Of a stretch of 64,000 bases of DNA, positions 35,791 through 52,599 are shown in pieces; positions within the stretch are counted from its first letter, which is position 1; the number at the start of each line of letters is the position of its first letter. Where the stretch lies: positions 19,044,501 through 19,108,500 of the forward strand of contig NW_026622841.1 in NCBI RefSeq assembly GCF_023065955.2. Direction: 5' to 3'. The notes under the pieces were generated by a model. The model saw only the letters and a list, made by a program, of their open reading frames with translations, was not told where the DNA came from and ran no database searches. The position numbers were made by a program, and so were the translations under genes. This DNA comes from Ursus arctos (lineage: Eukaryota > Chordata > Mammalia > Carnivora > Ursidae).

Positions 35791-37626
35791 GTAAAGCCAG
35801 AAGATCTTTTATGTTCCTTCCCACTTAAAGATATATGATTTTATGTATAATCTGTTTTTAACGGAATCATTTCTAGGCCCCCTAAAATCCATGTCAGCTT
35901 TGCTAATATACATCTAAATACCCCAAATTAAAAATAGACTGAGAGCACATAGTCAAACGAACACGTGGCCCTCCCCCAGCCAGCTGTATAAATGAAGCAT
36001 TCTGTAGGGAGGGATCATTTTACTGTAAGTATTCACATAAATTTGAGGTGGGGTGTTTCTATTTTGGCAGAAAGAGGCAAGGAAGGTAGTCAAGCTATCC
36101 CAACGAGGACATCTCAGCAAGCCACTGTTGTCCATTTCCACCTGTCCTTTGACCCTGTGGTTCTCACTGTGGTCTTCATGGTGCAGCAGGGTCTGTAAGC
36201 TCACCAGTAGCTTTGTTGAGCCACTGCACCAGCTGTCGGGGTTGATATCCTAATGCAGTGTATGGATGGGTTGAGGAAATCTTTCCTCCTCCTCACGTTA
36301 CAGGCTGCACTTGCAGAAATAAATCCGTTCCCCTTGACAGCAAGTGTAGGAGATGACAGAATTTCCCCCTATTGTTTAGCTCATTCACGCTTAATGTCTT
36401 AGGATTTCTCACTTTCACACACACACTACTTTTAATTGTTCTTCTGAGAACAAGGTCCCTTAGGACCGTCCTTTTATTTCGTTTTCAGTAACTGTCCCGC
36501 CAATTTTTTTCAGGGAATATTTTGGTGAATAATTTTGAGTCAATATTTTGTAATTTCTGTCTTCTCAATCCAGGGAGTTTGCATGTGACAGATTTCTGAG
36601 GCTGACTTGTACCGACAGCCATGCTAAGTTCTGTCTTCTCTCATCCTAAAGTGGTGATATTATCCACCACCTTGCAGTACTAAGCTGCAGTTTAAATTAG
36701 GTAGTGTATATTAAAGTACACTGTCTAAGATGAGGACACTGAATAAAGAAAAATCAGTCTTATACAGTGGCCAGCATAGACTGAGTGCAAAACCCATGCT
36801 AGGTATTTAAAAAAAATGACATCTTTGTATACACTGACATATTGACAGCATTAGATTACAGTATCATTCAAGTTAATTTTTCTAAATGAGGAAAAATGAT
36901 AAAAAACAGGATTATTTGAACCTTAAGGGTTCCAATTGTTCTCTAGTGAAGTGACGTGCATTCTCATTTTTCAGACAGCGTCCGTCTTTTTTTGTGTGGG
37001 CAGATTCTGCCCTTTGGCTAACATGCCAACTGATACCTCTGAGTAAATTTGACTTGGTCTTTATGGGCAGTGCAACCAGCTGAGCAGATCGACTCCCCGG
37101 CCCCCCCTTTTTTTTTTCCTTTTTGGTTACTTGATGCACCTTAGTCTGAAATTTGAACCCTGTAATATAGGTGATTTTAACTTTTCCTCTATGTTATCAG
37201 ATTCTTCCAAATAAGTAGGTAGTTTAAAAACATTATTTTAATTTTAAATTCCATTAAAATAACGAGATAATCATAATCATGACAAATTTCTGCCAAAAAG
37301 TAACATCTGCTTTAAAACTTTTTTTGTGGCATACTTTGTCCAAATCCAGAAGTACTAATTTGTGCTAAAGTTTTGGTGTTCCTTCATAGTCCTGTTGTGA
37401 TAATTTTAACATTCTTACATGTTAATTACTTATGGAATGATCCTGTTCTCTTACAACCACAGTAACAGCTGTAACAAAACATGGAAATTTCAGTATCATA
37501 AAACCAAATGTTGTTTAAAAGGCTGTATTTTGGTCTTCTAAAAGCAATTCACTATAGGCTATGGGTCATTCTCCCTGATGGCACAATCTTGCTTTTTTTT
37601 CTCTTTTTAAATAACGTGGGCTTGCC

Positions 37627-37817
37627 AGTGCCTGGGTGGCTCAGTCTGTTAAGTGTCTGCGTTCGGCTCAGGTCATGATCCTGGGGTCCTGGGATCGAGC
37701 CCCTCATCCGGCTCCCTGCTCAGCAGGGAGCCTGCTTCTCCCTCTCCCTCTGCCGCTCCCCCTGTTTATGCTCTGTCTCTCTCTCTGTCAAATAAATAAA
37801 TAAAATCTTTAAAAAAA
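37627..37817 (+). mobile_element. Can-SINE, sense, in TCF4 intron 4
   Basis: Head AGTGCCTGGGTGGCTCAGTC, then GGTCATGATCCTGGGGTCCTG, a pyrimidine tract, and tail AATAAATAAATAAAATC followed by A's. Flanking 14-bp repeats AA[C/T]GTGGGCTT[G/A]CC lie at 37613-37626 and 37818-37831, with two differences. It is about 350 bp upstream of exon 5. Confidence 0.94.
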
Positions 37818-37844
37818 AATGTGGGCTTACCAAAATAATAACTT

Positions 37845-37990
37845 CTAATATTTATAGTGCATTTTATATGTGTCAGGTGTTTTACATATATTATTTCATT
37901 TAATCATGTCAACAACTTCCCGCAGTTGATTCTGTTATTATTTATAAGATTTCACAGCTACCGTGAGGAAAACCTGAACTCTAGACTCTA
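37845..37990 (-). repeat. MIR SINE, antisense, in TCF4 intron 4
   Basis: TGTGTCAGGTGTTTTACATA, TATTTCATTTAATCATGTC and TATTATTTATAAGATTTCAC follow reverse-complemented MIR order. It abuts the Can-SINE on its left. Confidence 0.75.
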
Positions 37991-38136
37991 GAGCCCTCAC
38001 TTACCCACTGGACCTGTGAAGAGGCAGGTCCCTCATAATGAGGTTCCATAGTGGGAATGTGGACTTCAGTTTCTTTGGATCGCAAATCTGTCAGTAGGGG
38101 GGATATTTATATGCTGATTTATTCAGTGTGAAATGA

Positions 38137-41960
<3,824 letters not shown>

Positions 41961-42060
41961 TTTAAAATGTTATTTATTTTTTTATTGAGGTATAATTGAC
42001 AGATGAGATTATATTAGTTTCAGGTGTGCAGCAAAGTGATCCAATATTTGTATATTCTAC
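41961..42060 (-). mobile_element. Old L1 3'-end fragment, antisense
   Basis: TTTATTGAGGTATAATTGAC followed by ATATTAGTTTCAGGTGTGCA and CAATATTTGTATATTC matches the reverse-complemented 3' end of older mammalian L1M-type elements. No convincing target duplication remains. Confidence 0.8.
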
Positions 42061-45000
42061 TCTTTTACCTGACATTTCCTGAATCCTCAATCACTGCTTT
42101 CATTGGGCAGAGACAAGCAAGCCGGTTTGCATTTTTGCGTCTTTGAAATGCCATGTCCCGTTTCGCATCTGGAAAGAAGAAATCACATTTTCTTTGTGAC
42201 TACTTTTGGTTATTAATTATAATAATGTACACTTGATCTGTTGGAAACTTGTTTGCTGCAGTTTTTAAACAGTTTGGTTAAACCTTTATCGGTGGTCAGT
42301 GAGTAGCTTTCAGAATATGCTGATGGGACAGAGGGGCCATGGGTCTGAGTCTTGTGCTTTTAAAAGAATTATATGATATGGAATAGTTTGAAAATACTGA
42401 CAAGAGCTACATGCAGAAGAGTATGGATTTTTTTTTAACATTCCTGTCCCTGCTTGTTTTCTTGTAAGCATTAAACTTTTGCAGGTAATTGCCCAAATGT
42501 TTTTACAATGGGAAACAATATATTTTCTAGCTAAAACTTTTTGATCCGAGGAAGGACCTAAGCATGCATTTTCCTTCTATTGTTCCAGAGCCTTAACTGA
42601 AAACCAGATTGTTTGAGTGAGCAAGTTGCCAGTAAGATTATAGAAATGCATCGGTAACTGAAGGATGTGAAAAGTGATACTTTTGTACAGTTGGGTGCAG
42701 CTTAGTTCAACATCAGCGGCTGTGTTTTTATGTGTCCCATTGTGAATGGTTCGGTTTCCTTATTGTGGTGTTTGGTTCTAGTCCCACTAACGGTACTCTA
42801 CCAGTGCCCTAAATAATTTCCCACCATAGAGTAACTGGTTTCTAAACTAGCTCAGTGGAACATTTTACTGCAGGATTAGATCGGGGTTTCAGGCAGAACT
42901 GAAGAAAGCTGCTGGCTTATAGGATGACCTTTGAATCTCATCTGGGTTAGCGGTTGATATTTTGATTTGGTTACTGTGGTCATATTGTGACAGCTGCTAG
43001 CTCATTATAATTCGGTTCCACTGCTCCGTTTGCCTAGCAGGAATATTTAGGTTTGTATTACTTCAAAGTGTTTATGACTACCCTGAGTTTAGCCCAGCGT
43101 AAAGGTGAAGTGTTGTGAGTGTTTTCAAATCCCAGTGGCCGAGGCCAGTGGCACAGTCTTCTTGTAAAATGGCAAATGTGAGTAGATGCTAATACAGGGA
43201 GTTTTTCTTTTCATTGTAAAACTGGAAATAAACCTAAATGAAGAGGCTCTTACTAGGAAAACTGTTTTGAAAACCTTAACGTGCATTAACCACAAAGAGA
43301 CATAGTTTTTTTCAAAGGATGGGTAAGATTTAACTTGACCTCTTTGTCAGATGTTTTCTTTCCACGCGGAAATTTAAATATTTGAAAAAACAAAATCTGT
43401 ATAACGATGGCAAGGGTTTGATTTTCTACAGTGCCCGAGGTCAAATAATATTTTAGTAACTTCATGAAAATGGAATTGTGACTACGGATGTCAGCTCTAG
43501 ACATTTTAGTTCACCTTTAAATTGTTCTGAAGTTTGATAGTGATAGGCTGCTTGCAGCTTCATTGGTTAGGGACGTCTGTGTATTCTCTCAGTGTCGTCT
43601 TTTTTTAATGACACTTTTTTTTTTTTTTTTGCTTGAGGTTATCATGATATCATCTGTTATCTATTGGACTGATAATGTGGTAGCAAGCAATTGCTGAGAG
43701 AAGAAACATTTAATTGTGGTGTTATTTGTTGTTTGCTTTCTTTGTTCGGGGATTTTGTTGTTTGAAGATGTTAACTTAAAATGTCTTCCCGAAGTATTAA
43801 CAAATAAGACTATTTTAAGTGTCTTCCCCAGTGATACTATTAATCCTGATTTTGAGCTAAGGCTGGGAGGTAAAGAACTGCCTTTTCTACTCTCTGCTTT
43901 GTTGCAACCGTGGGTGGCTCAGGTCAGGTTTTTTCACATCTCTAGGTTGAGGATGGAACAGACCTTTGGATGATCTCTGAGGTAATTTTCTCATCTAATG
44001 GTCCATTGATCTTTTAGGTATGCCATTTTATCCTTCTGCTATATTTTATCTTTAGAGATGTTTTATCATTATTTCTAATCCATTCATCTCTATTTTATGA
44101 TACCTTCAAGTAACTTTGCTAGTGATGTGTTTTCCAAATGTTATTCTTTAAAGCCTGATTCAAATGGGTGTTTCTTTTCTACCTCAGCTCATTCCATATC
44201 TATAGTTTAGGGATTGGATTGATTGAGGATAAAATAATAACTCATTAAGTTACATCACCAGGAGAAAAGTGTTACGCCTGGGCCAATGCCTGGCATAGAG
44301 TTGTAGGACCTCAATAGATGGCTTTTGAGTGGTTTCATTCATAGAGGGTTTAAGTCTAGAATGAAAAGCCCATAAATTAAAATCAGGCCTACATCTATCT
44401 CACTGTATCAGGAAGAAAACCTTCCACCAGAGCCAGTTTAACAGAAATTCATTCTATAGTACTATATATCCTTGACTGCACAGAATATTCTAACGTCAGG
44501 GAGCAGGTCATACTACAACGTGATGAATTTGTTTTCACCAGACATACCACAGAATATTTGATTTATGAAAAATAAGTAATGTCATTCTTTTTTTTTGAAA
44601 TGCTACTGAAAAAAGTTAAGTGTTTCCAGTTTTCAGATAGGAAAAGTTATTTCTTCTTTTCCAATCAAGAAAAATGTCTATCTGTCTTTCATTGGTCTTG
44701 CTTCCTTTCCACTCAGCCATTTACTGTACACTATACTAAAATGAATGGTGTGATAATCAAATACTTTCAGAGTCAGGTTTTATGAAATTTAGAACTGATA
44801 GCAGGAAAACATTATGAAAACTATAGCCAACAGAAAAGTGTAGCACTTCTAAATACCAGAGGAAGATTTCTCACATAGAAAGTTATGGACTCTAAGAGAA
44901 AATACATCATTTTAGAGTTAATTAAAGGTAAAAAGTAGTTTGTGTTGGGGAGGAATGCTTTTGCTTAGAAGTAATGGAAAATGTGACTAATGGTTGCTTA

Positions 45001-46554
45001 AGAAGAATTTTTCTTCTACTAGAAGTCTGGTGGTAGGCTGCTGCTAAAATTGGTTTGCAGCTCAGTGATACCCAGGCAGGTGTCTGGGTGATTCTTTTGT
45101 GCTTTCCCTCATTGTCTCAAGATGACTGTCACGGCTTCAGATGTCAAGTGTGGGTCTGATGAAGCAAGAACAGGGAAAAGGGAGTCCGGTAGTGTGATCC
45201 CTTCCTCCCCTGAATCCCATGGCTATCTCCAGCTACCAAGTTTGGGTGGGGGTGGGGAGGTATACAATAGCTCCTCCCGCTTAGTTAATAGAAAGAGACA
45301 AGAGAGAAGGGAGTTGGGAATGCCTCTCAGGCTTGGTGACTTAAAGGGTTTTATTTAGTTTCTTCTCAGAGAAAATTCATAATTTTCAACTTCACAGTCT
45401 GGAAAAGTAAGAACAAGGCTCAAACTTTCATGTAGTAAGAAAACTATGAAATGGGCTTCAACTCTAAATTCCAGTCCGCAAGTTAGAAAAAGGGACAAAG
45501 AGACGTGGAGTAGAAAAAAAAAAGTTAGTTGAAATGAGGGAGGTGGAGAAAGTAGAGATGCGAGAGTCACCGCCAGGAAGGAGTCTGAGGCAGGCTGTTC
45601 TCACTTCCGCCCCGAGGCTTGCGCCTTCCTTGTCCTCATTCTCTGAGCGAGGCAGAGCCAGCCCTCCACATGTATGCATTTTCAAGTTCCCGCCACTCTG
45701 CAGAGCAGCAGACCCTTAGCTCCGGCCAACAGTCTCTTCTACAGTCCCGTCGGTGGTCCTGTAACAGCCATTCAGAGCAGGCCTGGCATCCTGGAGCCAC
45801 AAGGTCCCAGAACATGCCATGACAAGTGCCAGGCAGAGATCTTTTCCCTGCGCCACTGCCAAAAGGTGTGCTTACCTCTAACACTCTGCCATCTCACCGT
45901 GAAGCACTCACACAAGAATGCCCATTGCTCGGGACAAAAAACACCCCTCTGTTTTATTTTAATATGTACACCATTGTATTTTTTGATCTTTAATGTGGAG
46001 GATTAAGTGCAGCCAAAAGACATTTAGTTTCAGTGAACACGCCAAGACTGCATGAGATTGTGGTGAGAGCTGGATTCAACTTTTGGCCAGAAGTTTCCCA
46101 TCCCTGTTGAACACAATCATGGCATGAATCAGGCCAGTGAGAACATAGGCAGGGCAAAGGACCATATATCATTAAGGGAAAACTAGATGTGAAACAAACA
46201 GTGCCGTTTTTATTGAGTGGTCAAAGTTTTCGCTCAGTTTCTCATTGGAAAGTTGGCTTCTTGGAATTTTGCAGAAGGTTGATATTTAAAAGATGCCTGT
46301 GATAGCATTAGCCAGTAACATGCTTCTTGACTGGATCCTTGAGTGGGGGGATTAAACACTATGAGTTTCTCAAAACTTCTATTGCCCCTTGGCTCCAGGA
46401 GAAGCATCAGTACAGTTATAGGGTCTTGGAACTAATGTCCATGAAAGTTGTGTTTCTACCTTAAATGCCATATGGATCATCAATAAAAATGAGCCTGTTT
46501 TCTCTGTTCACATTATCACCTTCCTTAGGACCACAGCGGTTAGTTTTAAGCACT
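42061..46554. other. TCF4: Repeat-poor 4.5 kb of TCF4 intron 5 with a CpG-enriched patch
   Basis: It contains only the small MIR/L2 piece at 44.3 kb and a T run at 43616-43630. The 45540-45860 segment is unusually CpG-rich for this window (see findings). Confidence 0.6.
44275..44345 (+). repeat. MIR or L2 3'-end fragment
   Basis: CCAATGCCTGGCATAGAGTT and GGACCTCAATAGATGGC match the shared terminal segment of MIR and L2. The piece is too short to assign to one family. Confidence 0.55.
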
Positions 46555-46765
46555 GCAAGTCTTGAGAGGCATTGTGGAATAGTAGCCTGGGCCAGGAGTC
46601 AATGCAGCCTTAGTCTTGACTGTTCCACTTTCTGGTGCGAGGACTTTGGATAAGTTTCTTAGGATCCCCACTCTTCTCACTTCTGTGAGTACTACCTGTC
46701 ATACCTAGCCCTCCCCCGCCCCCTCAGAATCACGGTGAGCAGTGCAGTAAAGTGACACACGTTAG
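46555..46765 (+). repeat. MIR-like fragment, sense
   Basis: AGTCTTGACTGTTCCACTTT and GGACTTTGGATAAGTTTC, with GCAGTGCAGTAAAGTGACAC downstream, fit MIR order with much decay. Confidence 0.55.
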
Positions 46766-47799
46766 GACAGCTGCTCTGTGATTGTTACGTTACGCATTGC
46801 AAGCCTACACATTGGTGCTCCGTCACTTCTGTCTGCAATTAATTGAAAACTGTATGGGCTTTGGGTCTGGGGTGCTAGCAGCTTTAAGACAACTTTACCT
46901 TCTAAGGAGATTGGAACAGAAGGCAAGAACAGGTGGAGATAGTCTAGAATATTTGGTTCTCTAAACATCAAGACCAAGATTTCTTTTTTAGCCAATTCAC
47001 AAAAAACAGTAAGCCTCTAAAATAAGTTCCTCTTTTGGGACAACTTTGTTGAATTCGGATATGCCCCTTGTGAAATATTTGCCTCCAGCCATTTGTCTCT
47101 CCAACTTAAATATTCTCAAGTTTCATTGTTGCACATGGCTAAAAACACCTTGGTATGGTATTTGAATGGTGAGGCTAGGAGGCCCACTGGCAAGTTGAGA
47201 TTTCTTTGCCTTCATTGTAGGCCAGTCTGAATAATGAGCAACTGCTAGCTAGGTTGCTTTTCATCAAGGAGATGCTATCACACAGACTTTCCACGTTCTC
47301 AGGAATGTGTTAGAGACTGTCGTCATCCACCTCAGTTTGTTCTTCTGGAGAGAAGTTTGGCATAGAAGGTTGCTCTGCATATGATTATTCTCTGATGCTC
47401 TTCATTTCAAAGGGGTTCTGGGTCCTTCCTAAGGAACTGTGTATTATTTTTTAGTAGAAAGAGGCATTTAGTGGATCTCATTTCATTTCCTCTTGCGGAA
47501 TATCAGGCCTAGGGACCAACAGTTGCAAGATGTATGGAGCATAGATTGGCATTAAATTTATTCCTAAGTACGTTATAGATACAGCCCAAACATTTTTCAT
47601 CTCCTTGATGATTGTTTATTAATCACTTCTCAATTCTTTGACACATGCTTATTAATAAGAAAAACTATAAGGAAGCTTCACTTTATACTGGTGTAAAATA
47701 TAGCTGGTGATAATGTTTATATATAAAAGAAAACATTGAGAGCTTTCCCATAGGTTGAAAATCCCACTTTAGCCCGAGTAGTGGTGAAATGGAGAATAA

Positions 47800-47965
47800 G
47801 CCAAGCAAGGATTGTTTTCAGCTGGGCCTTGGTTTGACGCCTCAGCTTGCTCCTCTCCAGTTGTGTTACCTTGGGCAATCTTTAGTGCTCTGATGGAATT
47901 TCTCATCGGAGTCCTTGCTCTGAGTTTAAACGAAGTAACATGAAAAGCACCTGGCACTTAAATTC
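47800..47965 (+). repeat. MIR-like fragment, sense
   Basis: GTTGTGTTACCTTGGGCAAT, TGGAATTTCTCATCGGAG and AACATGAAAAGCACCTGGCA resemble MIR core and 3' sequence. Confidence 0.6.
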
Positions 47966-50454
47966 AGTTACTATGAATTATTATTCCACCCACTTTTATT
48001 TAATCTAGGTGGTTTTTCTGTTTATTGGGTCTGACCAGCTTGGCAAAAGTGATATGCAAACTTGAGAATCATGTCATGAATTTTGGCAGAATGTGGAAGT
48101 GATTAATTAAATGCCATCCCCTCGTGGGCCATATTCAAGCTGAATGAAAATACGAAGTGTGTAATATCTGATAACATTTGGTGGAGATGGAAGAGACAAA
48201 AGAAGAGAAGGATGAGAAAGAAAGAGACACATAAAAATCTAATTTTAGAGCATTCTGCTCACACAGTACAGTTTTCTACCCTTATACTATCAGCATTGCT
48301 GTGGCTAAGTCTCTGAAGTTACTAGGTTACTAATTGCTCTTGCCTTTTCCTCACCTTGACTATTCGGACCAAGCTGTACTCTTAACAGTTCAGTAGCCAA
48401 ATCTGAATGCTTCAGATGCAAGCATAAACTCTTTATGTGTAACTGATTGTACTTAATTGGGCAATACCGAATCGTGGAGGAAAATTTATTAGTGACCCTG
48501 TCTCCTTCAGAACTTTCAGAGTAATTGGAAGTGAGCCTAGTATCCATATTTTTGGAAGCCTTAAACACTGGTCTCCTGGCGGGATTAAATTCAAGCTCTA
48601 TATTGTATGTGTGAGTGTCTCCTTTTGTGTACACGCATGTGTGTTTGTACTGAGTAGTTTGCCTTTTCCTTACTTATTGATGGTCTCACAAATATTATTT
48701 GGAAATTGAAATGCACTGAACATAAATATTTTAACTATCATGGCAGACTACTTAAGCAGCTGTGGGCAACCTCTGTTAGGCATTCTAGTAACTCATGGGA
48801 AAATACTAAATAGTAGTTTGCTTGGTAATCTTTTGGTGATCTTAAGTAAGCCATTGTTCATTTTAACCTTGGTTTCCTTATTTCTATTACTGACATAATT
48901 CATGGAGGTGTGGTCAGGGGGGAAAGAGCTCTCTGAAATCTTTTGTTACCTCTAAATAAAAATGTTCTAAATATATATACTTTCAATGATTGCATTTTCC
49001 ATTCATTGAAAAGTCCTCTATGTAGTTTGAACACCAAATTGGAAATAAAAGAAAGCAGCTCTGCTCACAGTCTTTTAAAGGCATTTTAATAGTTCATGAG
49101 ATTTTGCCCCATACCCTCATGAGTTTCATTTAGTTCTGAAATAAAAATTTACGGCTGTTCTCTCAGCTGAGCTGATACTAGTTTAAGAGTGGAATTGAGT
49201 CCACACCTGCGCTAGCATAAAAAGAAGCCTCTCTGTGACTTCTTTAAAACATTCGCAGAGCAGAGCAAGAGAACTCGCTATTCCTATAATTGTGACTACA
49301 CAGTAATGGTCTTTGCAAACACTAGGGAAACCGCTTATAAATTGGTTCTGATTTGCTGATAGTGTCCGTAGCTCGACGCCCTCCCTAAGTTACCTGCGTT
49401 CCTGCAGGTGGAATGTGGTTGTGGGAATGCAATTGGTTTGCATAGGCAGTGGATCTACATTAACACTGTAAAGTGTACATAAGGGAAAATCTTTGCATTC
49501 GCTGGGCCATTTGGCTGCCGAAGACATGGTCTGTTAGGCAGAGTACAATGGCTTTTCTGAGCGCTCTCGTTAAGGGGCAGGATGTGTAAAATAGTGTACA
49601 TTTAGGTGGATAATTAATTATTAGTGTAGGCTTGTAAGTCGGTGATATAATTTCTAAATTTCAGTACCTGTTAAAGTTTTATCAGAGCAGTTCATGTTTC
49701 CTTATTAGGACAGAGTATTCCTCCATACAGAAAAATCAAGTGCTCTTCCAGTTCATGTGGAAATCTTAATGACTAAGGGAGGGCTGGTTTTTATATCAAA
49801 TGCTGTTTTCTTTAGTTATTGCGATCAGGCAATATATTTGAGTGGTTGAATTTAAATAGCATTCCTATATGATAAATACCGTTTTATATGAGTTTGACCG
49901 TAGATGACAAGACACTGCTTAGAAAAAATATTTTGGCTCATTCTAATATTTGGAGGCTGTTGACTTACCAAAGAAGCTCCTCCCTCTTTCCCCCACCTTA
50001 TCCCTTTGCAAAACGGTGGGGGTTGTTCATTTTATTACTTCATCACAGGCACATATTCAGAGAAAGAGCCTTTTCCAGAGGCTAAGTTGGAAGGGGCAGA
50101 GAAGATAGAACGTGGATCCTGAGTTCAGTTTTTGGCTTGGTTTTACCACAAGTAGTTTTTGCACCTTGGATCTTAGCTGTCTTAATTTTCAGATGGAGAG
50201 GAAGTACTCCCCTATGGCAGTGAGGAAAAGGGCAAATTACATATTTGTGAAAGCAAACCGGAATATCTTCCTGTTTTAAGAGTTTGAGTGGCTTCTTGGT
50301 AAATAAAATTAATGTGTTACCAGTATGTCTGCAATCATATGGTCCTCAGTATATATATTCCTTTCTATATATATTATATATATTCCATCTATATAAATTC
50401 TATTTGTACTAGAAGCCAGCCCAACTGATAGACTTCAATACTCAAATTAGTCTT
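47966..50454. other. TCF4: Repeat-poor intron 5 sequence, nothing recognised
   Basis: No transposon, exon or RNA gene identified. There is a TA-rich patch at 50350-50395. Confidence 0.6.
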
Positions 50455-50640
50455 TGGTTCCTTCATTCGATTTAATCCAACAAATCTTTGTGAAGAGTCT
50501 GTGCCATACAGGCCTCGTGTTAGGTACTAACTACATAGTGATATGCCACTTTTCTAGCCTTCAGTGTGGCTCATAGTCTAAGCAAGGAATCAGGGTGGTA
50601 TCAGATAGTTATAAATCAGGACATTAGGGAAATAACCGTG
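50455..50640 (-). mobile_element. L2 LINE 3'-end remnant, antisense
   Basis: ATCCAACAAATCTTTGTGAA, GTCTGTGCCATACAGGC, TTAGGTACTAACTACATAG and GGCTCATAGTCTAAGC follow the reverse-complemented L2 terminal consensus order. Confidence 0.65.
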
Positions 50641-50714
50641 TTTGTGTAGGGTGCTGTTGGATTATCCATCTGTGCTACCAGCAACATCAGATTCCTCTTA
50701 ACAATGACTAAAAT

Positions 50715-50965
50715 GCTTTGGTGCTCACTGTGTGTCAGGCCTGCGCTCAGTACTTGACACATATTATCTTGTTTGTTCTTACAATAAAACTCTTTGTTAG
50801 GCATTGCCATTCCCATTTTACAGGAGAGGGGGTGGCAGTTGAGGGTCAGAGAGATTTGGTTGCCTGTCCAGTGTTGTGTAGTGAGGAAGCGGTGGAGCCC
50901 AGATTTGAAGCTGTAGCTGCCGAGCGCCAAGACCCTTGTTCTTACCCACCCTGCACTGCGAAGAA
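50715..50965 (-). repeat. MIR SINE, antisense, long
   Basis: GTGTGTCAGGCCTGCGCTC, TTGTTCTTACAATAAAACTC, TTCCCATTTTACAGGAGAGG and TGGAGCCCAGATTTGAAGC follow nearly the whole MIR in reverse complement. Confidence 0.85.
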
Positions 50966-50999
50966 TGTAGAAAGACTTCCCTGAGGTGCAATAGCAGTT

Positions 51000-51330
51000 A
51001 AGCGTGTGTTCAGCTGCAACTAAGAACCCCTGACAGTAGTAGGTTAGTCAAATAAGGATGGCGTTGTCCCTCACTGAAGGGGATGTCTGGGGGTAGGAGG
51101 TTGCTTGTGTAGATTCAGCAAACTAGTGCTGCCATCTTTTTCTTTCTTGGTGTGCTGATTTTCATTTTTGAGCTTTTCCTCTCATCTTGCATTTCTTTCA
51201 GGATGGCTGCTGAGCCCCAGACAACAGCAGAGTTCACAATAGGAAGCTGGAGAGGCAGAGATTAGAGTATACCTCCATCTCTAGAGTATACCTCCATCTA
51301 TCCCATTCCATCGGGGAGAGAAAAGCATTC
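51000..51330 (+). repeat. Probable old interspersed repeat with a 19-bp tandem duplication
   Basis: GTTCAGCTGCAACTAAGAAC with CTGACAGTAGTAGGTTAGTC resembles the left part of the element at 15.0 kb. TAGAGTATACCTCCATCT occurs twice, at 51263-51280 and 51282-51299. Confidence 0.4.
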
Positions 51331-51424
51331 CCAGAAACTGGTGACCTTGAGCAGAATTCTGCTCACGATGTGTTGGCCAAATCTGTAGCAGGTATCTACT
51401 TGTAGCTGCAAGGGAAGCTGGGAA

Positions 51425-52260
51425 AGTGAACTTTCACAGTGTCTGTGGGCTCTGTGACTTGAGGCAGGCAAGAGAGAGGGGCTTGGGGATGGTCACTGAA
51501 TGAATCCGTATGAATTTAGTTCTAGGATAAGTGATAGCGCATGAACTGAGTCTCAGAGGATGGTCAGAACTGTCTAGGTAAAAACAAAATGACCAGTTGA
51601 GAGAGTTGCTTGTGCAGGGGTGTGGGAGAGAGAGGATATTACAGGAAGCTGGAATTGAGAGGGCACAGAGGAAGGGATGATGGGGCAAGTGGGATTAGAA
51701 TCCTGGCCCCAGAAAAATAGGTAGGTGGAGGAATTTGGGTTTTCATTGAAGCATGTGGCAAGCTACTCAAGGACTAATTTTAAATAGTGGGATAACAGGA
51801 TCCGATTTATGGTTTAAGACAGTCACTCCAGCAACAGTGCGGATAGGAGGCAACAAGAGAGGCAGGGAGATTACTCAGGAGGTGATGAAAGCAGTTCCAA
51901 GAGGAAACAATGAGAGATTGAACTGAATCAGGAACAATGGGGATGAAGAGGAGGATATGGATTTGAGTGATATAAACTGAAGGAAACGGTTGGAGTTGGT
52001 AACCGATGGGTAAGGGAGGGGTCATCCTTGGCTTCTTGGCCTTGGTCTGGCTTAGGGCACCTGGTAGATGGTGGTGCCATTCATTAAGGTATGTTAATAT
52101 GAGAGGAGATGTTAGGTTATGGGAGACTAAAAGAGTAAATTCAGTTTTGGACATAATGAATTTTTGAGATGTCTGTGGGTGGATTGATTTGTGGTTCTGG
52201 GCTGGGATTGCAGATTTTGGCATACAGTATTCCATATTTGGTAGTTGAATGGGAATGGAT
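51425..52260 (-). pseudogene. Decayed L2 LINE ORF2 C-terminal region, antisense
   Basis: The minus strand of 51807-52235 is open for 142 codons. It shows residues reminiscent of the L2 reverse-transcriptase C-terminal part (MSKTEF near residue 28, HHHLPG, then FHHLLSNLPASLVASYPHC). At DNA level GTTTTGGACATAATGAATTT, ATGGTGGTGCCATTCATTAA and TGGGATAACAGGATCCG correspond in order to reverse-complemented L2. The open frame is the surviving part of an ancient retrotransposon, not a host gene. It lacks the catalytic palm motif, which lies further upstream in L2. Confidence 0.75.
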
Positions 52261-52479
52261 AAATTACCAGAGAGAGAAAAGTGAACCTATTTTCTGATTA
52301 ATCATTTTGCTCTCTAAAGATCTTAAGTTGAAGGAAAAAGAAAAGTGCCTCTACCTCATCTTTTCCTCTCTACAAATTTGGTATCTTTAAGAAAACTGGA
52401 TAATTCTTGATTTGATCACAACATCATTTTTAGTGTTATATTTAAGCACTCATCCCCAACATACTATTTTGAAATTCTT

Positions 52480-52535
52480 TGTTTTTTTTTTTTCCTTCCT
52501 TCCTTTTTCCTTCCTGTCTCCTTCTTTCTTTGCTC
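52480..52535 (+). repeat. Pyrimidine-rich tract
   Basis: A T run is followed by CCTTCCTTCC-like and TTCTTTCTTTG-like sequence. Confidence 0.85.
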
Positions 52536-52599
52536 TCACTAAGATAGGTTAGAATGAAGCTCTTGTTTCAGAGAATTGCTTGATCCATCATTTGGAGGA

